DNA of 15,796 nt from Gp6-AA40 sp046765795. GTDB lineage: Bacteria; Acidobacteriota; Vicinamibacteria; Vicinamibacterales; UBA2999. This document shows positions 1 to 8,138 of this stretch, piece after piece; the first letter of the stretch is position 1; each line of letters opens with the position of its first letter. The position numbers were made by a program, and so were the translations under genes. Location: positions 1-15,796 of the forward strand of contig JBKPRH010000426.1 of assembly GCA_046765795.1 (NCBI GenBank). The letters run 5' to 3'. Under the pieces are notes generated by a model, which saw nothing but the letters and a program-made list of their open reading frames with translations, had not been told where the DNA came from and searched no databases.

Positions 1-608
1 CCGGTGAACTCCGCGGTTAGCGAAAAGTTCTTGTGAGGATATACGCGAGCGAGCCCGCCAATCGTGGGTACCGGTGCCGTCACATTGGTGAGTTCGCTTC
101 CGATACCGACGGCCTCGAGGTCGGCGGTAACTTTATTGACTTTCAACTCAGTGATCAAACCGACGACGGCTCGGTCCATGCTTACGAAATCCCATTCGTA
201 TCCAAAGCGCCAGACGTCCCACTTCAAATCCGCTGTTGCCGGAACGCTGAACGGGAATGTCTGTCCGCCGAACACAATCGTTCGTTGAAGCGTCGTCGCC
301 GCGTTGTACTCCGCGGCCACGTGGGTGATGCGAATCTTGTGTTTCTTCGCGGCCTTGAGCACCGCCCGGAAGTCGTTGAACCGCTCGTTCTCGATGGCGA
401 ACTCACGGACGAAGTCGACCTGGCCTTCACCCAACGCCGCGAGCGCGCCGGTTTGAATCTGCAGTACCGGCGTCGGTTTCCAGAACATGAGGCCGAGCTC
501 GACATGGAACTGTTCGCCGGGCGCGGGTTTCTCGACGCGAAATTGGGCGTCGGCGCGCGAGGCGAGCACGAGAGAGAGCAGAACGGCAGCGACGAGTCGG
601 ATTTGCAT
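1..608 (-). CDS. Outer-membrane barrel-like protein, N-terminal part (cut by window start)
   Basis: An uninterrupted minus-strand frame runs from ATG at 608 to the window edge (202 complete codons). Residues 1-21 form a typical signal peptide: basic Gln-Ile-Arg start, hydrophobic core AAVLLSLVLA, and an ADA-QF type signal peptidase I site. The mature part alternates polar and hydrophobic/aromatic residues in strand-like stretches (FHVELGLMFW, KIRITHVAAEY, LKWDVWRFGYEWDFVS), as expected for a transmembrane beta-barrel; no helical membrane segment is seen. The style resembles uncharacterised Acidobacteriota outer-membrane proteins, so export to the outer membrane is inferred and the function is unknown. 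A purine-rich GAAGAAG sits just before the start. It diverges from the ABC exporter genes across only 38 bp. Overlapping plus-strand frames here are shadows. The C-terminus is missing. Confidence 0.8.
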   Translation of the reverse strand, partial: MQIRLVAAVLLSLVLASRADAQFRVEKPAPGEQFHVELGLMFWKPTPVLQIQTGALAALGEGQVDFVREFAIENERFNDFRAVLKAAKKHKIRITHVAAEYNAATTLQRTIVFGGQTFPFSVPATADLKWDVWRFGYEWDFVSMDRAVVGLITELKVNKVTADLEAVGIGSELTNVTAPVPTIGGLARVYPHKNFSLTAEFT

Positions 609-631
609 GCTTCTTCTATCGGCTTAGCGTC

Positions 632-640
632 TGGTACGCT
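632..640 (+). promoter_or_regulatory. Possible extended -10 for the ABC exporter operon (leaderless mRNA?)
   Basis: TG-G-TACGCT matches the TGnTAnnnT extended -10 pattern and ends exactly 6 nt before the GTG at 647. No Shine-Dalgarno sequence fits between them and no clear -35 is seen. The spacing would place the transcript start at or next to the start codon. This is inference from a weak motif. Confidence 0.35.
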
Positions 641-646
641 TTAGTC

Positions 647-2401
647 GTGTCCTCGTGGGTTCAGGAGCGCCGGCTCCTGCGGTATCTCGCCAAACACCGG
701 CGTTCGTTCCTGCTCGGCTTCGCCTGTGTCGTCGTCACCAACGTGCTCACGCTGGCTGGGCCGTGGGTTCTTAAGTATGCCATCGACGACCTCCAGAGTT
801 CGCTGACGCTCGAGAAGGTCCGTGAGTACGCGGTTGTGCTGCTCGGGTTGGCGCTGGTCGGGGGCTTCTTCCGGTTCCTGATGCGCCGGATCATCATCGG
901 CGCGTCGCGCGACTTCGAGTACGACCTCCGCAACGATTTCTTTGCGTCGCTCCAGCGCATGCACCTGGGCTATTTCCAGCACACGCGCACCGGCGATCTC
1001 ATGTCGCGCGCGACCAACGACCTCAGCGCGGTGCGCATGATGATCGGGCCGGCGGTGATGTACGCCTCGAGCACGGGTCTGACCTTCATCGTCGCGATCG
1101 TCTTGATGGTGTCGATCAATCCGTGGCTGACCGCGGCAGCGCTCGTGCCCTTGCCGTTTGTCTCGATCGTCGTGCGCTACTTCGGCGCGGCGATTCACCA
1201 TCGCTTCGAGAAGATTCAGGAACAGCTCTCAGACATCAGCGCGGTCACGCAGGAGTCGCTGGCAGGCGTTCGCGTCGTGCGTGCGTACGGACAAGAGGCG
1301 TTCGAGATCGAGCGGTTTCGTCGTGCGAACGAGGAATACGTCGTCCGCAACCGCGCGCTGATTCGATTGCAGGGCATGTACTTTCCGAGCATGGGGCTGC
1401 TGATGGGCATCGGCGCGCTGCTGGTGCTGTGGATCGGCAGCCGCGAAGTCATTGCTGGGCGCATGACCGTCGGCGAGTTGGTGGCGTTCAACACGTACTT
1501 GATGATGCTCGGTTGGCCGATGATCGCGTTTGGCTGGGTCACGAACCTGCTGCAGCGCGGCCTGGCATCTTGGAAACGCATGCTGGAGATCCTGGACGCG
1601 AAGCCCGCGATCACAGACGAGCATGTACCTGTCACGCCGATCACGAACATTCAAGGCGCGATCGAGTTTCGTCACCTGACATTCCGCTACGGCGACACGG
1701 AGGTGCTGCACAACGTCTCGCTGACAATTCCAGCAGGCACGACGACGGCGATTGTCGGCGCCACGGGATCGGGGAAGTCAACGCTGCTCAGCCTGCTGCC
1801 TCGCTTGCACGAGGCGCCACCGGGCACAGTCTTCATCGATGGTGTGGACGTACGACAGATTCCGCTGGCGACGCTACGTGGCGCGATTGGATTCGTCGCG
1901 CAGGAACCGTTTCTGTTCAGCGCGTCCGTTGCGGACAACATCGCGTTCGGGTTGAGCGATCGGCCGCACTCGCCGGCCGCCATTGAAGAGGCCGCCGCCA
2001 CGGCCCGTTTGGACAAGGACATTGAGACGTTCCCGAACGGCTACGACACGCTGGTCGGTGAACGCGGCATCACGCTCTCGGGTGGGCAGAAGCAACGAAC
2101 GGCGATCGCTCGCGCGCTAGTCATGTCGCCGGCGATTCTCGTGCTCGACGACGCATTGTCGGCCGTGGACACCCACACCGAAGAGGAGATTCTGCAGCGG
2201 CTGTCGCGCGTCATGCGCCAGCGCACATCAATCATCGTATCGCACCGTGTGTCCACAGTGCGCGGCGCCGATCAGATCGTCGTACTCGAGCACGGTCGAG
2301 TGGCGGAGTCGGGGACGCACGACTCACTCGTGCGGCACGGCGGCTTGTATGCCGAGCTCTATCGGAAGCAGTTGCTGGAAGAGGAGTTGGCTGCGTCGTA
2401 A
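647..2401 (+). CDS. ABC exporter half-transporter A (degenerate ATPase site subunit)
   Basis: This 584-residue protein has the normal size and order of a type IV ABC exporter half: a six-helix membrane domain (about 18-305), then a nucleotide-binding domain (about 335-575). Visible motifs are Walker A GATGSGKS at 371-378, Q-loop Gln419, canonical signature LSGGQ at 477-481, Walker B VLDDALSAVD and H-loop His533. The catalytic Glu after Walker B is Asp502. In heterodimeric exporters such as TM287/288 or BmrCD this marks the subunit that supplies the degenerate site while lending its good LSGGQ to the partner. The GTG start is chosen because homology begins at once and no upstream in-frame start exists; no Shine-Dalgarno is seen. 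The stop TAA overlaps the next ATG (TAATG), so the two are probably translationally coupled. Substrate unknown: drug, lipid or peptide export are all possible. Confidence 0.93.
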   Translation: MSSWVQERRLLRYLAKHRRSFLLGFACVVVTNVLTLAGPWVLKYAIDDLQSSLTLEKVREYAVVLLGLALVGGFFRFLMRRIIIGASRDFEYDLRNDFFASLQRMHLGYFQHTRTGDLMSRATNDLSAVRMMIGPAVMYASSTGLTFIVAIVLMVSINPWLTAAALVPLPFVSIVVRYFGAAIHHRFEKIQEQLSDISAVTQESLAGVRVVRAYGQEAFEIERFRRANEEYVVRNRALIRLQGMYFPSMGLLMGIGALLVLWIGSREVIAGRMTVGELVAFNTYLMMLGWPMIAFGWVTNLLQRGLASWKRMLEILDAKPAITDEHVPVTPITNIQGAIEFRHLTFRYGDTEVLHNVSLTIPAGTTTAIVGATGSGKSTLLSLLPRLHEAPPGTVFIDGVDVRQIPLATLRGAIGFVAQEPFLFSASVADNIAFGLSDRPHSPAAIEEAAATARLDKDIETFPNGYDTLVGERGITLSGGQKQRTAIARALVMSPAILVLDDALSAVDTHTEEEILQRLSRVMRQRTSIIVSHRVSTVRGADQIVVLEHGRVAESGTHDSLVRHGGLYAELYRKQLLEEELAAS

Positions 2402-4194
2402 TGCACGAAGAAGACGTCCTCGGAAAGGCGTACGACGGCCGGCTGATGGGCCGGCTGCTTGGCTACCTGCGTCCATACCGGCGCCAAGTGGTGATTGCCG
2501 TCATGTCCATCATCGGTCACTCCTGTCTCGAGCTGGCTCCGCCCTACCTGACGAAGATCGCGATAGACCGCTACATTCCAACACGCGATCTCTCCGGACT
2601 TGGATCGATGGCGGCCGTCTATCTCGTCGTGCTCGTGGCCTCTTTCATCCTCGAGTACATCCAGACATGGACGATGCAGGCGACGGGGCAGCGGATCATG
2701 TTCGATATGCGCATGCAGATGATTGAGCATCTGCAGCGGCTCGATCTGCGCTTCTACGATCGCAATCCGGTGGGACGCCTGATGACGCGCGTCACGACTG
2801 ACGTGGACGTCTTGAATGACCTGTTCACGTCAGGTGTGGTGTCGGTCTTCGGCGATGTGTTCACGCTGGTCGGCATCATGGTGGTACTGGTGTGGATGGA
2901 TTGGCGCCTGGCTCTTGTGGCGTTCTCCGTCCTGCCGTTGATTGCGGTGATCACACAGTGGTTCCGGATCCACGTGCGCGAGACGTACCGCGACGTTCGC
3001 ATCTGGATCGCCCGCATCAATGCCTATCTGCAGGAGCGGCTCACCGGCATGGCGACGGTGCAGCTCTATCGTCGTGAGCAACGCGACTTCGACACCTTCG
3101 ACGAGATTGACCGGCAGCACCGCGATGCCAACGTCCGCTCGATCTTCTATTACGCCGCGTTCTATCCCGGAGTCGAGCTGGTCAGCGCGCTCGCCGCATC
3201 GCTGATTCTGTGGGTCGGCGGCGGATGGGTGGTGAATGGCGACGGCCTGACATTGGGAGCCCTGGTTGCATTCCTCCAGTACTCGCAGCGCTTCTTCAGG
3301 CCGATCAGCGACCTGTCCGAGAAGTTCAACCTACTGCAGGGCGCGATGGCCTCGTCCGAGCGGATCTTCGCGCTGCTCGATACGCCCGTTGAGATCATGT
3401 CGCCGACGACCTCTCGTAGAGGCGCATCTTTAGATGCGCCTACCTCTGCGGGCACGATCCGATTCGAAGATGTCACCTTCTCCTATGTAGAAGGCGAACC
3501 GGTGTTGCGGAACGTCTCGTTCGAGGTGCGCCCCGGTCAGCGCGTGGCGATCGTTGGTGCCACGGGCTCCGGCAAGACGACGATCGTCAGCCTGCTGCAG
3601 CGGTTCTACGACGTGCAGCAGGGACGCATCACCATCGACGGCGTAGATATACGCGACTGGGATCTCGCTGCGTTGCGTCGGCTGTTCGGCCTCGTGCTGC
3701 AGGACGTGTATCTGTTCTCGGGGACCATCGGCGGCAACGTCAGACTCGGCAATGGCGCGATCACGGATGCCGATGTTCGGCGCGCGCTCGAGGCGGTCCA
3801 CGCCTCGCGCTTCATCGACCGTCTGCCGCACGGTGTCAATACGCCAGTCACTGAACGTGGCGCGACGTTCTCGTCAGGGCAGAAGCAGTTGCTCTCGTTC
3901 GCACGCGCGCTGGCGTTCGATCCGAAAGTCCTCATCCTGGACGAGGCCACGTCGAGCGTGGACACTGATACTGAGCTGCTCATCCGTGATGCCTTGAAGG
4001 TCGTGATGCGCGGCCGTACCACGATTGCGATCGCCCATCGTCTCTCGACCATTCAGGACATGGACCGGATCCTCGTCCTGCACAAGGGCGAGCTGCGCGA
4101 GTCGGGGACACATCAGGAATTGCTGGCCGCGCGCGGGATCTACCATCGCCTCTATCAGTTGCAGTTCGAATCGACCGCCGCTCTGCAGTCGTAG
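2401..4194 (+). CDS. ABC exporter half-transporter B (catalytic site subunit)
   Basis: The 597-residue partner of the preceding gene starts at the ATG that shares one base with its stop. The membrane domain covers about 20-320 and the nucleotide-binding domain about 353-590. Walker A GATGSGKT is at 386-393, Q-loop Gln434, Walker B LILDEATSSVD with catalytic Glu515, and H-loop His546. The signature is non-canonical, FSSGQ (490-494). Good Walker B here plus good LSGGQ in subunit A make one competent ATP site; Asp502 of A plus FSSGQ here make the degenerate one. This complementary pattern strongly suggests an obligate heterodimer in the inner membrane exporting an unknown substrate. The linker between the two domains (residues 339-349) is encoded by a palindromic in-frame insertion at 3415-3447. 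No terminator is evident after the TAG stop. Confidence 0.93.
   Translation: MHEEDVLGKAYDGRLMGRLLGYLRPYRRQVVIAVMSIIGHSCLELAPPYLTKIAIDRYIPTRDLSGLGSMAAVYLVVLVASFILEYIQTWTMQATGQRIMFDMRMQMIEHLQRLDLRFYDRNPVGRLMTRVTTDVDVLNDLFTSGVVSVFGDVFTLVGIMVVLVWMDWRLALVAFSVLPLIAVITQWFRIHVRETYRDVRIWIARINAYLQERLTGMATVQLYRREQRDFDTFDEIDRQHRDANVRSIFYYAAFYPGVELVSALAASLILWVGGGWVVNGDGLTLGALVAFLQYSQRFFRPISDLSEKFNLLQGAMASSERIFALLDTPVEIMSPTTSRRGASLDAPTSAGTIRFEDVTFSYVEGEPVLRNVSFEVRPGQRVAIVGATGSGKTTIVSLLQRFYDVQQGRITIDGVDIRDWDLAALRRLFGLVLQDVYLFSGTIGGNVRLGNGAITDADVRRALEAVHASRFIDRLPHGVNTPVTERGATFSSGQKQLLSFARALAFDPKVLILDEATSSVDTDTELLIRDALKVVMRGRTTIAIAHRLSTIQDMDRILVLHKGELRESGTHQELLAARGIYHRLYQLQFESTAALQS
3409..3447. repeat. Palindromic in-frame insertion with flanking ACCTCT direct repeat
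   Basis: ACCTCT occurs at 3409-3414 and again at 3442-3447. Between them lies a palindrome: GGCGCATCT (3421-3429), a TT loop, then AGATGCGCC (3432-3440), extended by A3420-T3441. Removing 33 bp (3415-3447) restores one ACCTCT and leaves the reading frame open as Pro-Thr-Thr-Ser-Ala-Gly. The added residues are RRGASLDAPTS, in the membrane-to-ATPase linker. A second small hairpin, CCTCT-CGT-AGAGG, is nested at 3410-3422. Confidence 0.75.
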
Positions 4195-4218
4195 CGCTTC
4201 TGTTCGGCGTCTGGGTTC

Positions 4219-4243
4219 CGACATGCCCGCCCACGACATGTCG
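4219..4243. other. CGACATG direct repeat with CGACATGTCG palindrome upstream of kinase promoter
   Basis: CGACATG occurs at 4219-4225 and 4234-4240, 15 bp apart. The second copy is part of the perfect 10-bp palindrome CGACATGTCG (4234-4243). It lies about 50-75 bp upstream of the -10 at 4295. It could be a regulator site, but the match is short and no regulator gene is adjacent. Confidence 0.25.
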
Positions 4244-4291
4244 CGGCCGGACGCATTCAGCAATATGCTCGTCGCGTTGTTCATCTGACGC

Positions 4292-4300
4292 TGTTAGAAT
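4292..4300 (+). promoter_or_regulatory. Extended -10 promoter of the hybrid histidine kinase gene
   Basis: TG-T-TAGAAT is a close match to the extended -10 consensus TGnTATAAT. No -35 hexamer is visible at 16-18 bp, which extended -10 promoters tolerate. Transcription would start near 4307, giving a short leader that contains the GGAAGA-type ribosome binding site at 4312-4317 before the ATG at 4322. Confidence 0.55.
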
Positions 4301-4321
4301 TCGTGCCCGCTGGAAGACGGG

Positions 4322-7300
4322 ATGAGCGAACGATGCGAGCCCGGTGCGCTTCCGCCCGCGTTTGACGCGTTGCGGGAAACCGAAGTCCGACTTCGATTGG
4401 CTATCGATGCATCGGGCATGGGTACCTTCATCTGGCGCGCCGACGACAACTGCATCGAGCCGGACGCCCGAATGCGCGCAATGCTCGGGCTGCCACATGG
4501 CTCCGTCTTCCCCCTCAGCGAGATCATCGCCAGATCAGTCCATCCGATCGACCGCGACCGCTGCAGGAATATGTTCGCGCGCGCAATCGAGCAGCCACGA
4601 GGGGGGTCACTGCGCGAAGAGATTCGCGTGCTTGGCGCCGGCGGGTCGGTGCGATGGCTCGAGATTAGGGGAGAGACGATCTTCGTAGACGACGCATCGT
4701 TCGGGTCGTCTGTTGTGCGTCGCCGCGCGGTGCGAATGTCGGTCGTCGCGAACGACATCACCGATCGTAAGCGGCGCGAAGATAATCTTGCCCTCCTCGA
4801 TCAGATTGCAAACGGATGTGCCCGCGCGTCTTCGGCCGACGAGATCATGCAGGTTGTCGGGCCGCTGGTCGGCGCGCGTCTGCGTGTATCGTCGGTGTGC
4901 CTGTTCGGTGTGGACGAGCCGCACGATCAGATTCGCGTCCTGCATATCTGGAATCGCAAGGGATCGCCGGCCAGGCCGGACGTGGTCCGCATCTCGGACT
5001 TCGTGACACCGGAGTATCGGCAGGCCGCCAGGTCCGGCAATCTTCTCGTCGTGCACAACACGACCCTCGATCCGCGCACCTATTCGAACGCCCATGAGAC
5101 GCTCCAAGTACGATCCTTTTTGACAGCGCCGTTCATCCGCGACGGTGCCTGGAAATTCATCTTCTCAGTGTGCGACGCGCGTCCGCATCGCTGGCGCGAC
5201 GAGGAAGTGACACTGTTCCGCCAGATCGCAGATCGGCTGTTTGCACGTCTCGAGCAGGCGCTGGCCGAGCAGGCGGTGGCTAGCGATCTCCGTGACACGC
5301 AACTGCTGCGCGATCTCAGCGTGCGCCTGGTCGCCGAGTCCGACACCCAGGCCTTCTTCGACGCGATCGTTGCGGCAGCGATGTCGATCACCAACGCCCA
5401 GGCGGGGTGCCTGCAGTTACTCGACGCCGGTGCCCGCGAGCTCGTACTGCTCGCCAACCACGGGTTCCAACCGGCGATGGTCCATCGCCTGAGTCGCGTG
5501 AACGCCACATCCCCGTTGTCCTGTGGTCAGGCACTCACGACCAACCGTCCGGCAGTCGTCGACTACGACACCCCAGGGCAGACAGATCCGGATCTCCGGC
5601 TCTTTGCCGAGGGCGGCATCCGGTCGGCACAGTCCACGCCGCTGATCACGCGCGCTGGGCGAACGGTCGGAATGTTGTGTACCAAGTGGGCTGAGCCTCA
5701 ACGGCGGCCCTCCGAGCGCGAGACTCGCTTTCTGGACCTGCTCGCCAGACAGGCCGCCGAGTTCATCGAGAGGCGTCTCAACGAGAACGCGTTGCGCGAA
5801 GGCGAGCGGCGGTTGAGTGTGGAACTGGCGGACACCAAGCTGCTCCAACATGTGAGCGCTCAGCTCATCGAAGGTCAGGGCACCGAGTCGTTGTATGAAA
5901 CCGTTGTCGACGCCGCACTTTGGATCATGCGTTCGGACTGCGCGAGCATGCAGGTCTTCCACCCCGAACGTGGACCACGTGGCGAGCTTCGTCTCATTGC
6001 CTCACGCGGTTTCGATGACGACGCCAAACGGCGTTGGGCGTGGGTATCCGTCGACGACCACACAACTTGCGCCCATGCGTTGCGAACGGGCGCTCGCGTC
6101 ATTACTCCGGACGTGGCCCGCTGCGACTTCATGGCCGGCACAGCCGCTCAGTCGGCGTTGCTCGAGGCAGGCATCCGGGCCGCGCAGACGACGCCGCTCG
6201 TCTCTCGCGCGGGCAAGACGCTGGGAATGATCACGACCCACTGGCTGGCCCCGCATCATCCGTCGGAACGCGATTTCCGGCTTCTCGACATCCTCGCGCG
6301 CCAGGCGGCCGATCTCATCGAGCGCACACAAGGCGAAAAGGCGCTGCGCGAGAGCGAGCAGCAGCTGAAAGAGGCCGATCGGCGGAAGGACGAATTCCTC
6401 GCGACGCTCGCTCACGAGCTGCGCAATCCGCTCGCGCCGCTGCGTACGAGCCTCGAGTTGATTCGGATCGCGGGTAATACGCCGGCCGTAGTCGAGGAAG
6501 TCCGCGAAGAGATGGAAGAGCAGTTGGCGCTGCTCGTGCGCCTGGTTGACGATCTGCTCGACGTGTCGCGGATCACGTCCGGGAAGATTCGCCTCCAGCG
6601 TCAGACAACGGAACTGGCGACTCTTCTGACCAGGGCCGTGCAGGCCAACCGCACGGCGATTGATGAACGGCAGATCGATCTCAGCATCGACATGCCCAAT
6701 ACGCGAGTGCTGATCGAGTCCGATCCAGTACGGTTCGTCCAGGTGATCTCGAACGTCCTGCACAATGCGATCAAGTTCTCCGATCCGGGCGGACGCATCA
6801 GCGTCTCCGCCGAACTGTCGTCAGCGGACACCGGAACGCGCCAGGTCACGCTTCGCATCGCGGACTCGGGGATCGGTATCTCCAGTGAGATGTTGCCGCG
6901 CGTCTTCGACCTGTTCACGCAGGACGATGCGACATCACAACGATCGCAGACAGGACTTGGCATCGGACTGGCGCTTGCGCGCCGTCTGATCGAAATGCAC
7001 GGCGGATCGATTGACGCGCACAGCGACGGCCCCGGCCGCGGCAGCACCTTCACGCTACGAATGCCCGTCGCGCATCTTGCCACGCCGATTCAGACGGCCA
7101 CGCCGCCCGCGGCGACGCCATGCGCCGGCCGCCGTGTGCTTGTCATCGACGACAACGCCGCAGGCGCTCGCGCGATGCAACGACTGGTCAAGGCGCTCGG
7201 TGGTGAATGCCACGTCGCGCACAACGGCGAGAGCGGACTCGCCGACTTGCGCGAGTACCAACCCGACATTGTGATTCTCGATATCGGCATGCCCGGACTC

Positions 7301-7489
7301 GATGGCTACGAAACCTGTCGCCGCATTCGTCAGGAGTTCGGGTCGAGCCTCATGGTCGTGGCGCTGACCGGCTGGGGGCAGGAACGCGATAAAGACAGGG
7401 CGATGCAGGCCGGCTTCGACTTGCACCTCACCAAACCTGCAGACCCGACACTGCTGGAAGGATTGCTGGCCACCGCCGGCCGCCAATAA
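4322..7489 (+). CDS. Soluble hybrid histidine kinase, PAS-GAF-GAF-GAF-HisKA-HATPase-receiver
   Basis: 1055 residues with no membrane segment or signal peptide, so a cytoplasmic sensor. Order: a PAS domain (about 20-145, ending in the PAC-like VVANDITDRKR), GAF1 (about 156-310), GAF2 (about 323-480), GAF3 (about 502-663), HisKA with phospho-acceptor His698 in LAHELRNP, HATPase with N-box NVLHNAIKFSD (from Asn811), DSGIGIS (Asp848) and GLGIGLALARR, then a receiver (about 935-1052). The receiver has Asp943/Asp944, phospho-acceptor Asp987 in ILDIGMPGLDG, Thr1016 and Lys1038, so it looks active. GAF2 and GAF3 are evident tandem duplicates (STPLITRAGRTVGM against TTPLVSRAGKTLGM). Expected chemistry is autophosphorylation on His and transfer to the fused Asp. 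There is no adjacent output regulator or phosphotransfer gene, so it is an orphan; ligand and target unknown. ATG follows a GGAAGA ribosome binding site. Its stop is 7 bp from the convergent next gene. Confidence 0.95.
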   Translation: MSERCEPGALPPAFDALRETEVRLRLAIDASGMGTFIWRADDNCIEPDARMRAMLGLPHGSVFPLSEIIARSVHPIDRDRCRNMFARAIEQPRGGSLREEIRVLGAGGSVRWLEIRGETIFVDDASFGSSVVRRRAVRMSVVANDITDRKRREDNLALLDQIANGCARASSADEIMQVVGPLVGARLRVSSVCLFGVDEPHDQIRVLHIWNRKGSPARPDVVRISDFVTPEYRQAARSGNLLVVHNTTLDPRTYSNAHETLQVRSFLTAPFIRDGAWKFIFSVCDARPHRWRDEEVTLFRQIADRLFARLEQALAEQAVASDLRDTQLLRDLSVRLVAESDTQAFFDAIVAAAMSITNAQAGCLQLLDAGARELVLLANHGFQPAMVHRLSRVNATSPLSCGQALTTNRPAVVDYDTPGQTDPDLRLFAEGGIRSAQSTPLITRAGRTVGMLCTKWAEPQRRPSERETRFLDLLARQAAEFIERRLNENALREGERRLSVELADTKLLQHVSAQLIEGQGTESLYETVVDAALWIMRSDCASMQVFHPERGPRGELRLIASRGFDDDAKRRWAWVSVDDHTTCAHALRTGARVITPDVARCDFMAGTAAQSALLEAGIRAAQTTPLVSRAGKTLGMITTHWLAPHHPSERDFRLLDILARQAADLIERTQGEKALRESEQQLKEADRRKDEFLATLAHELRNPLAPLRTSLELIRIAGNTPAVVEEVREEMEEQLALLVRLVDDLLDVSRITSGKIRLQRQTTELATLLTRAVQANRTAIDERQIDLSIDMPNTRVLIESDPVRFVQVISNVLHNAIKFSDPGGRISVSAELSSADTGTRQVTLRIADSGIGISSEMLPRVFDLFTQDDATSQRSQTGLGIGLALARRLIEMHGGSIDAHSDGPGRGSTFTLRMPVAHLATPIQTATPPAATPCAGRRVLVIDDNAAGARAMQRLVKALGGECHVAHNGESGLADLREYQPDIVILDIGMPGLDGYETCRRIRQEFGSSLMVVALTGWGQERDKDRAMQAGFDLHLTKPADPTLLEGLLATAGRQ

Positions 7490-7496
7490 CCTCGGA

Positions 7497-8138
7497 CTAT
7501 TGCGCTGGAGCAGTCGGACCAGGTGCGGACTTCGCGTCGGCCTCCGGCGCAGCAATATCCTCCGGCGCGCTCGAGCCGTCGTCACCGTCACCACCGGAGG
7601 GCTGGCCAGCGGGCGGAGGGGGCTCCGCAGATGGAACCTTGCGTGTGGCGCGGCCACGGAAGATGCGATCGATCAGTGTCGGTGCCGTTGCTCGTGGATC
7701 CCACCCGAGTCGCAGTACTGTGACCTGCACGTCTTTGCGGCCGAACTTCAGCGCCTCGTGACAGCTCCACATGTAGAGATCGAGCAGGCGGCCCTGTACG
7801 CTCGGCCCCGTATCCATCACGGTGTACACACCGTTGTACCGATTGTCGCCGACGGCGATGTTGAGCACGGTGCCCACTGGAAGAATCGATGGATCCGCGG
7901 CGGCAATGCCGCTGCGCACGCCCACGCCAGACGCGGTCGTCGTGCCTTTGCAATATGCGGTCGCGCTGAAGGGAAGTCGCGCGCCTGGCAACGGCGATCC
8001 ATCGGGATTGGTCATCGTCTCCCAGGCAGCGTTGCGCGAATCGCGCATCTGGCTCTCGTACATCAACACGAACCCCACGACGGCTGCGAGGAGCACCGTG
8101 ACTTTGAGCCAGGTATAGCGCGCGAGGATCAGTCGCAT
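7497..8138 (-). CDS. Membrane-anchored 3D (three-Asp) domain protein, probable cell-wall hydrolase
   Basis: 213 residues. One N-terminal membrane helix (about 10-27, LKVTVLLAAVVGFVLM) has no obvious cleavage site, so the rest is probably periplasmic and tethered. Residues 55-145 form a 3D/double-psi barrel domain: ATAYCKGTTTASG, then the three family aspartates Asp82 (AADPSILPVGT), Asp109 (VMDTG) and Asp120 (LLDLYM). The domain is related to the MltA catalytic region and to RlpA-like barrels, so peptidoglycan cleavage is the likely role, inferred by family only. Cys63 and Cys126 could form a disulfide. After residue 165 the tail is Pro/Ala/Asp-rich and probably disordered. The ATG at 8138 directly follows the thiL stop (TAG-ATG, zero spacing), so coupling to thiL is likely. 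Confidence 0.85.
   Translation of the reverse strand: MRLILARYTWLKVTVLLAAVVGFVLMYESQMRDSRNAAWETMTNPDGSPLPGARLPFSATAYCKGTTTASGVGVRSGIAAADPSILPVGTVLNIAVGDNRYNGVYTVMDTGPSVQGRLLDLYMWSCHEALKFGRKDVQVTVLRLGWDPRATAPTLIDRIFRGRATRKVPSAEPPPPAGQPSGGDGDDGSSAPEDIAAPEADAKSAPGPTAPAQ

Noticed and set aside
33..644. 203-codon plus-strand open frame
   Set aside because: It is antisense to the barrel-like gene (608 to 1), which has a signal peptide, a sensible start and strand-like composition; the plus frame gives charged, patternless protein.
4223..4288. 21-codon small frame upstream of the kinase gene
   Set aside because: No ribosome binding site, ends just before the -10 element, no recognisable pattern.
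7480..7500. Bidirectional terminator between the convergent kinase and 3D-protein genes
   Set aside because: Only 7 bp separate the stops and no GC stem with T-tract is present on either strand.
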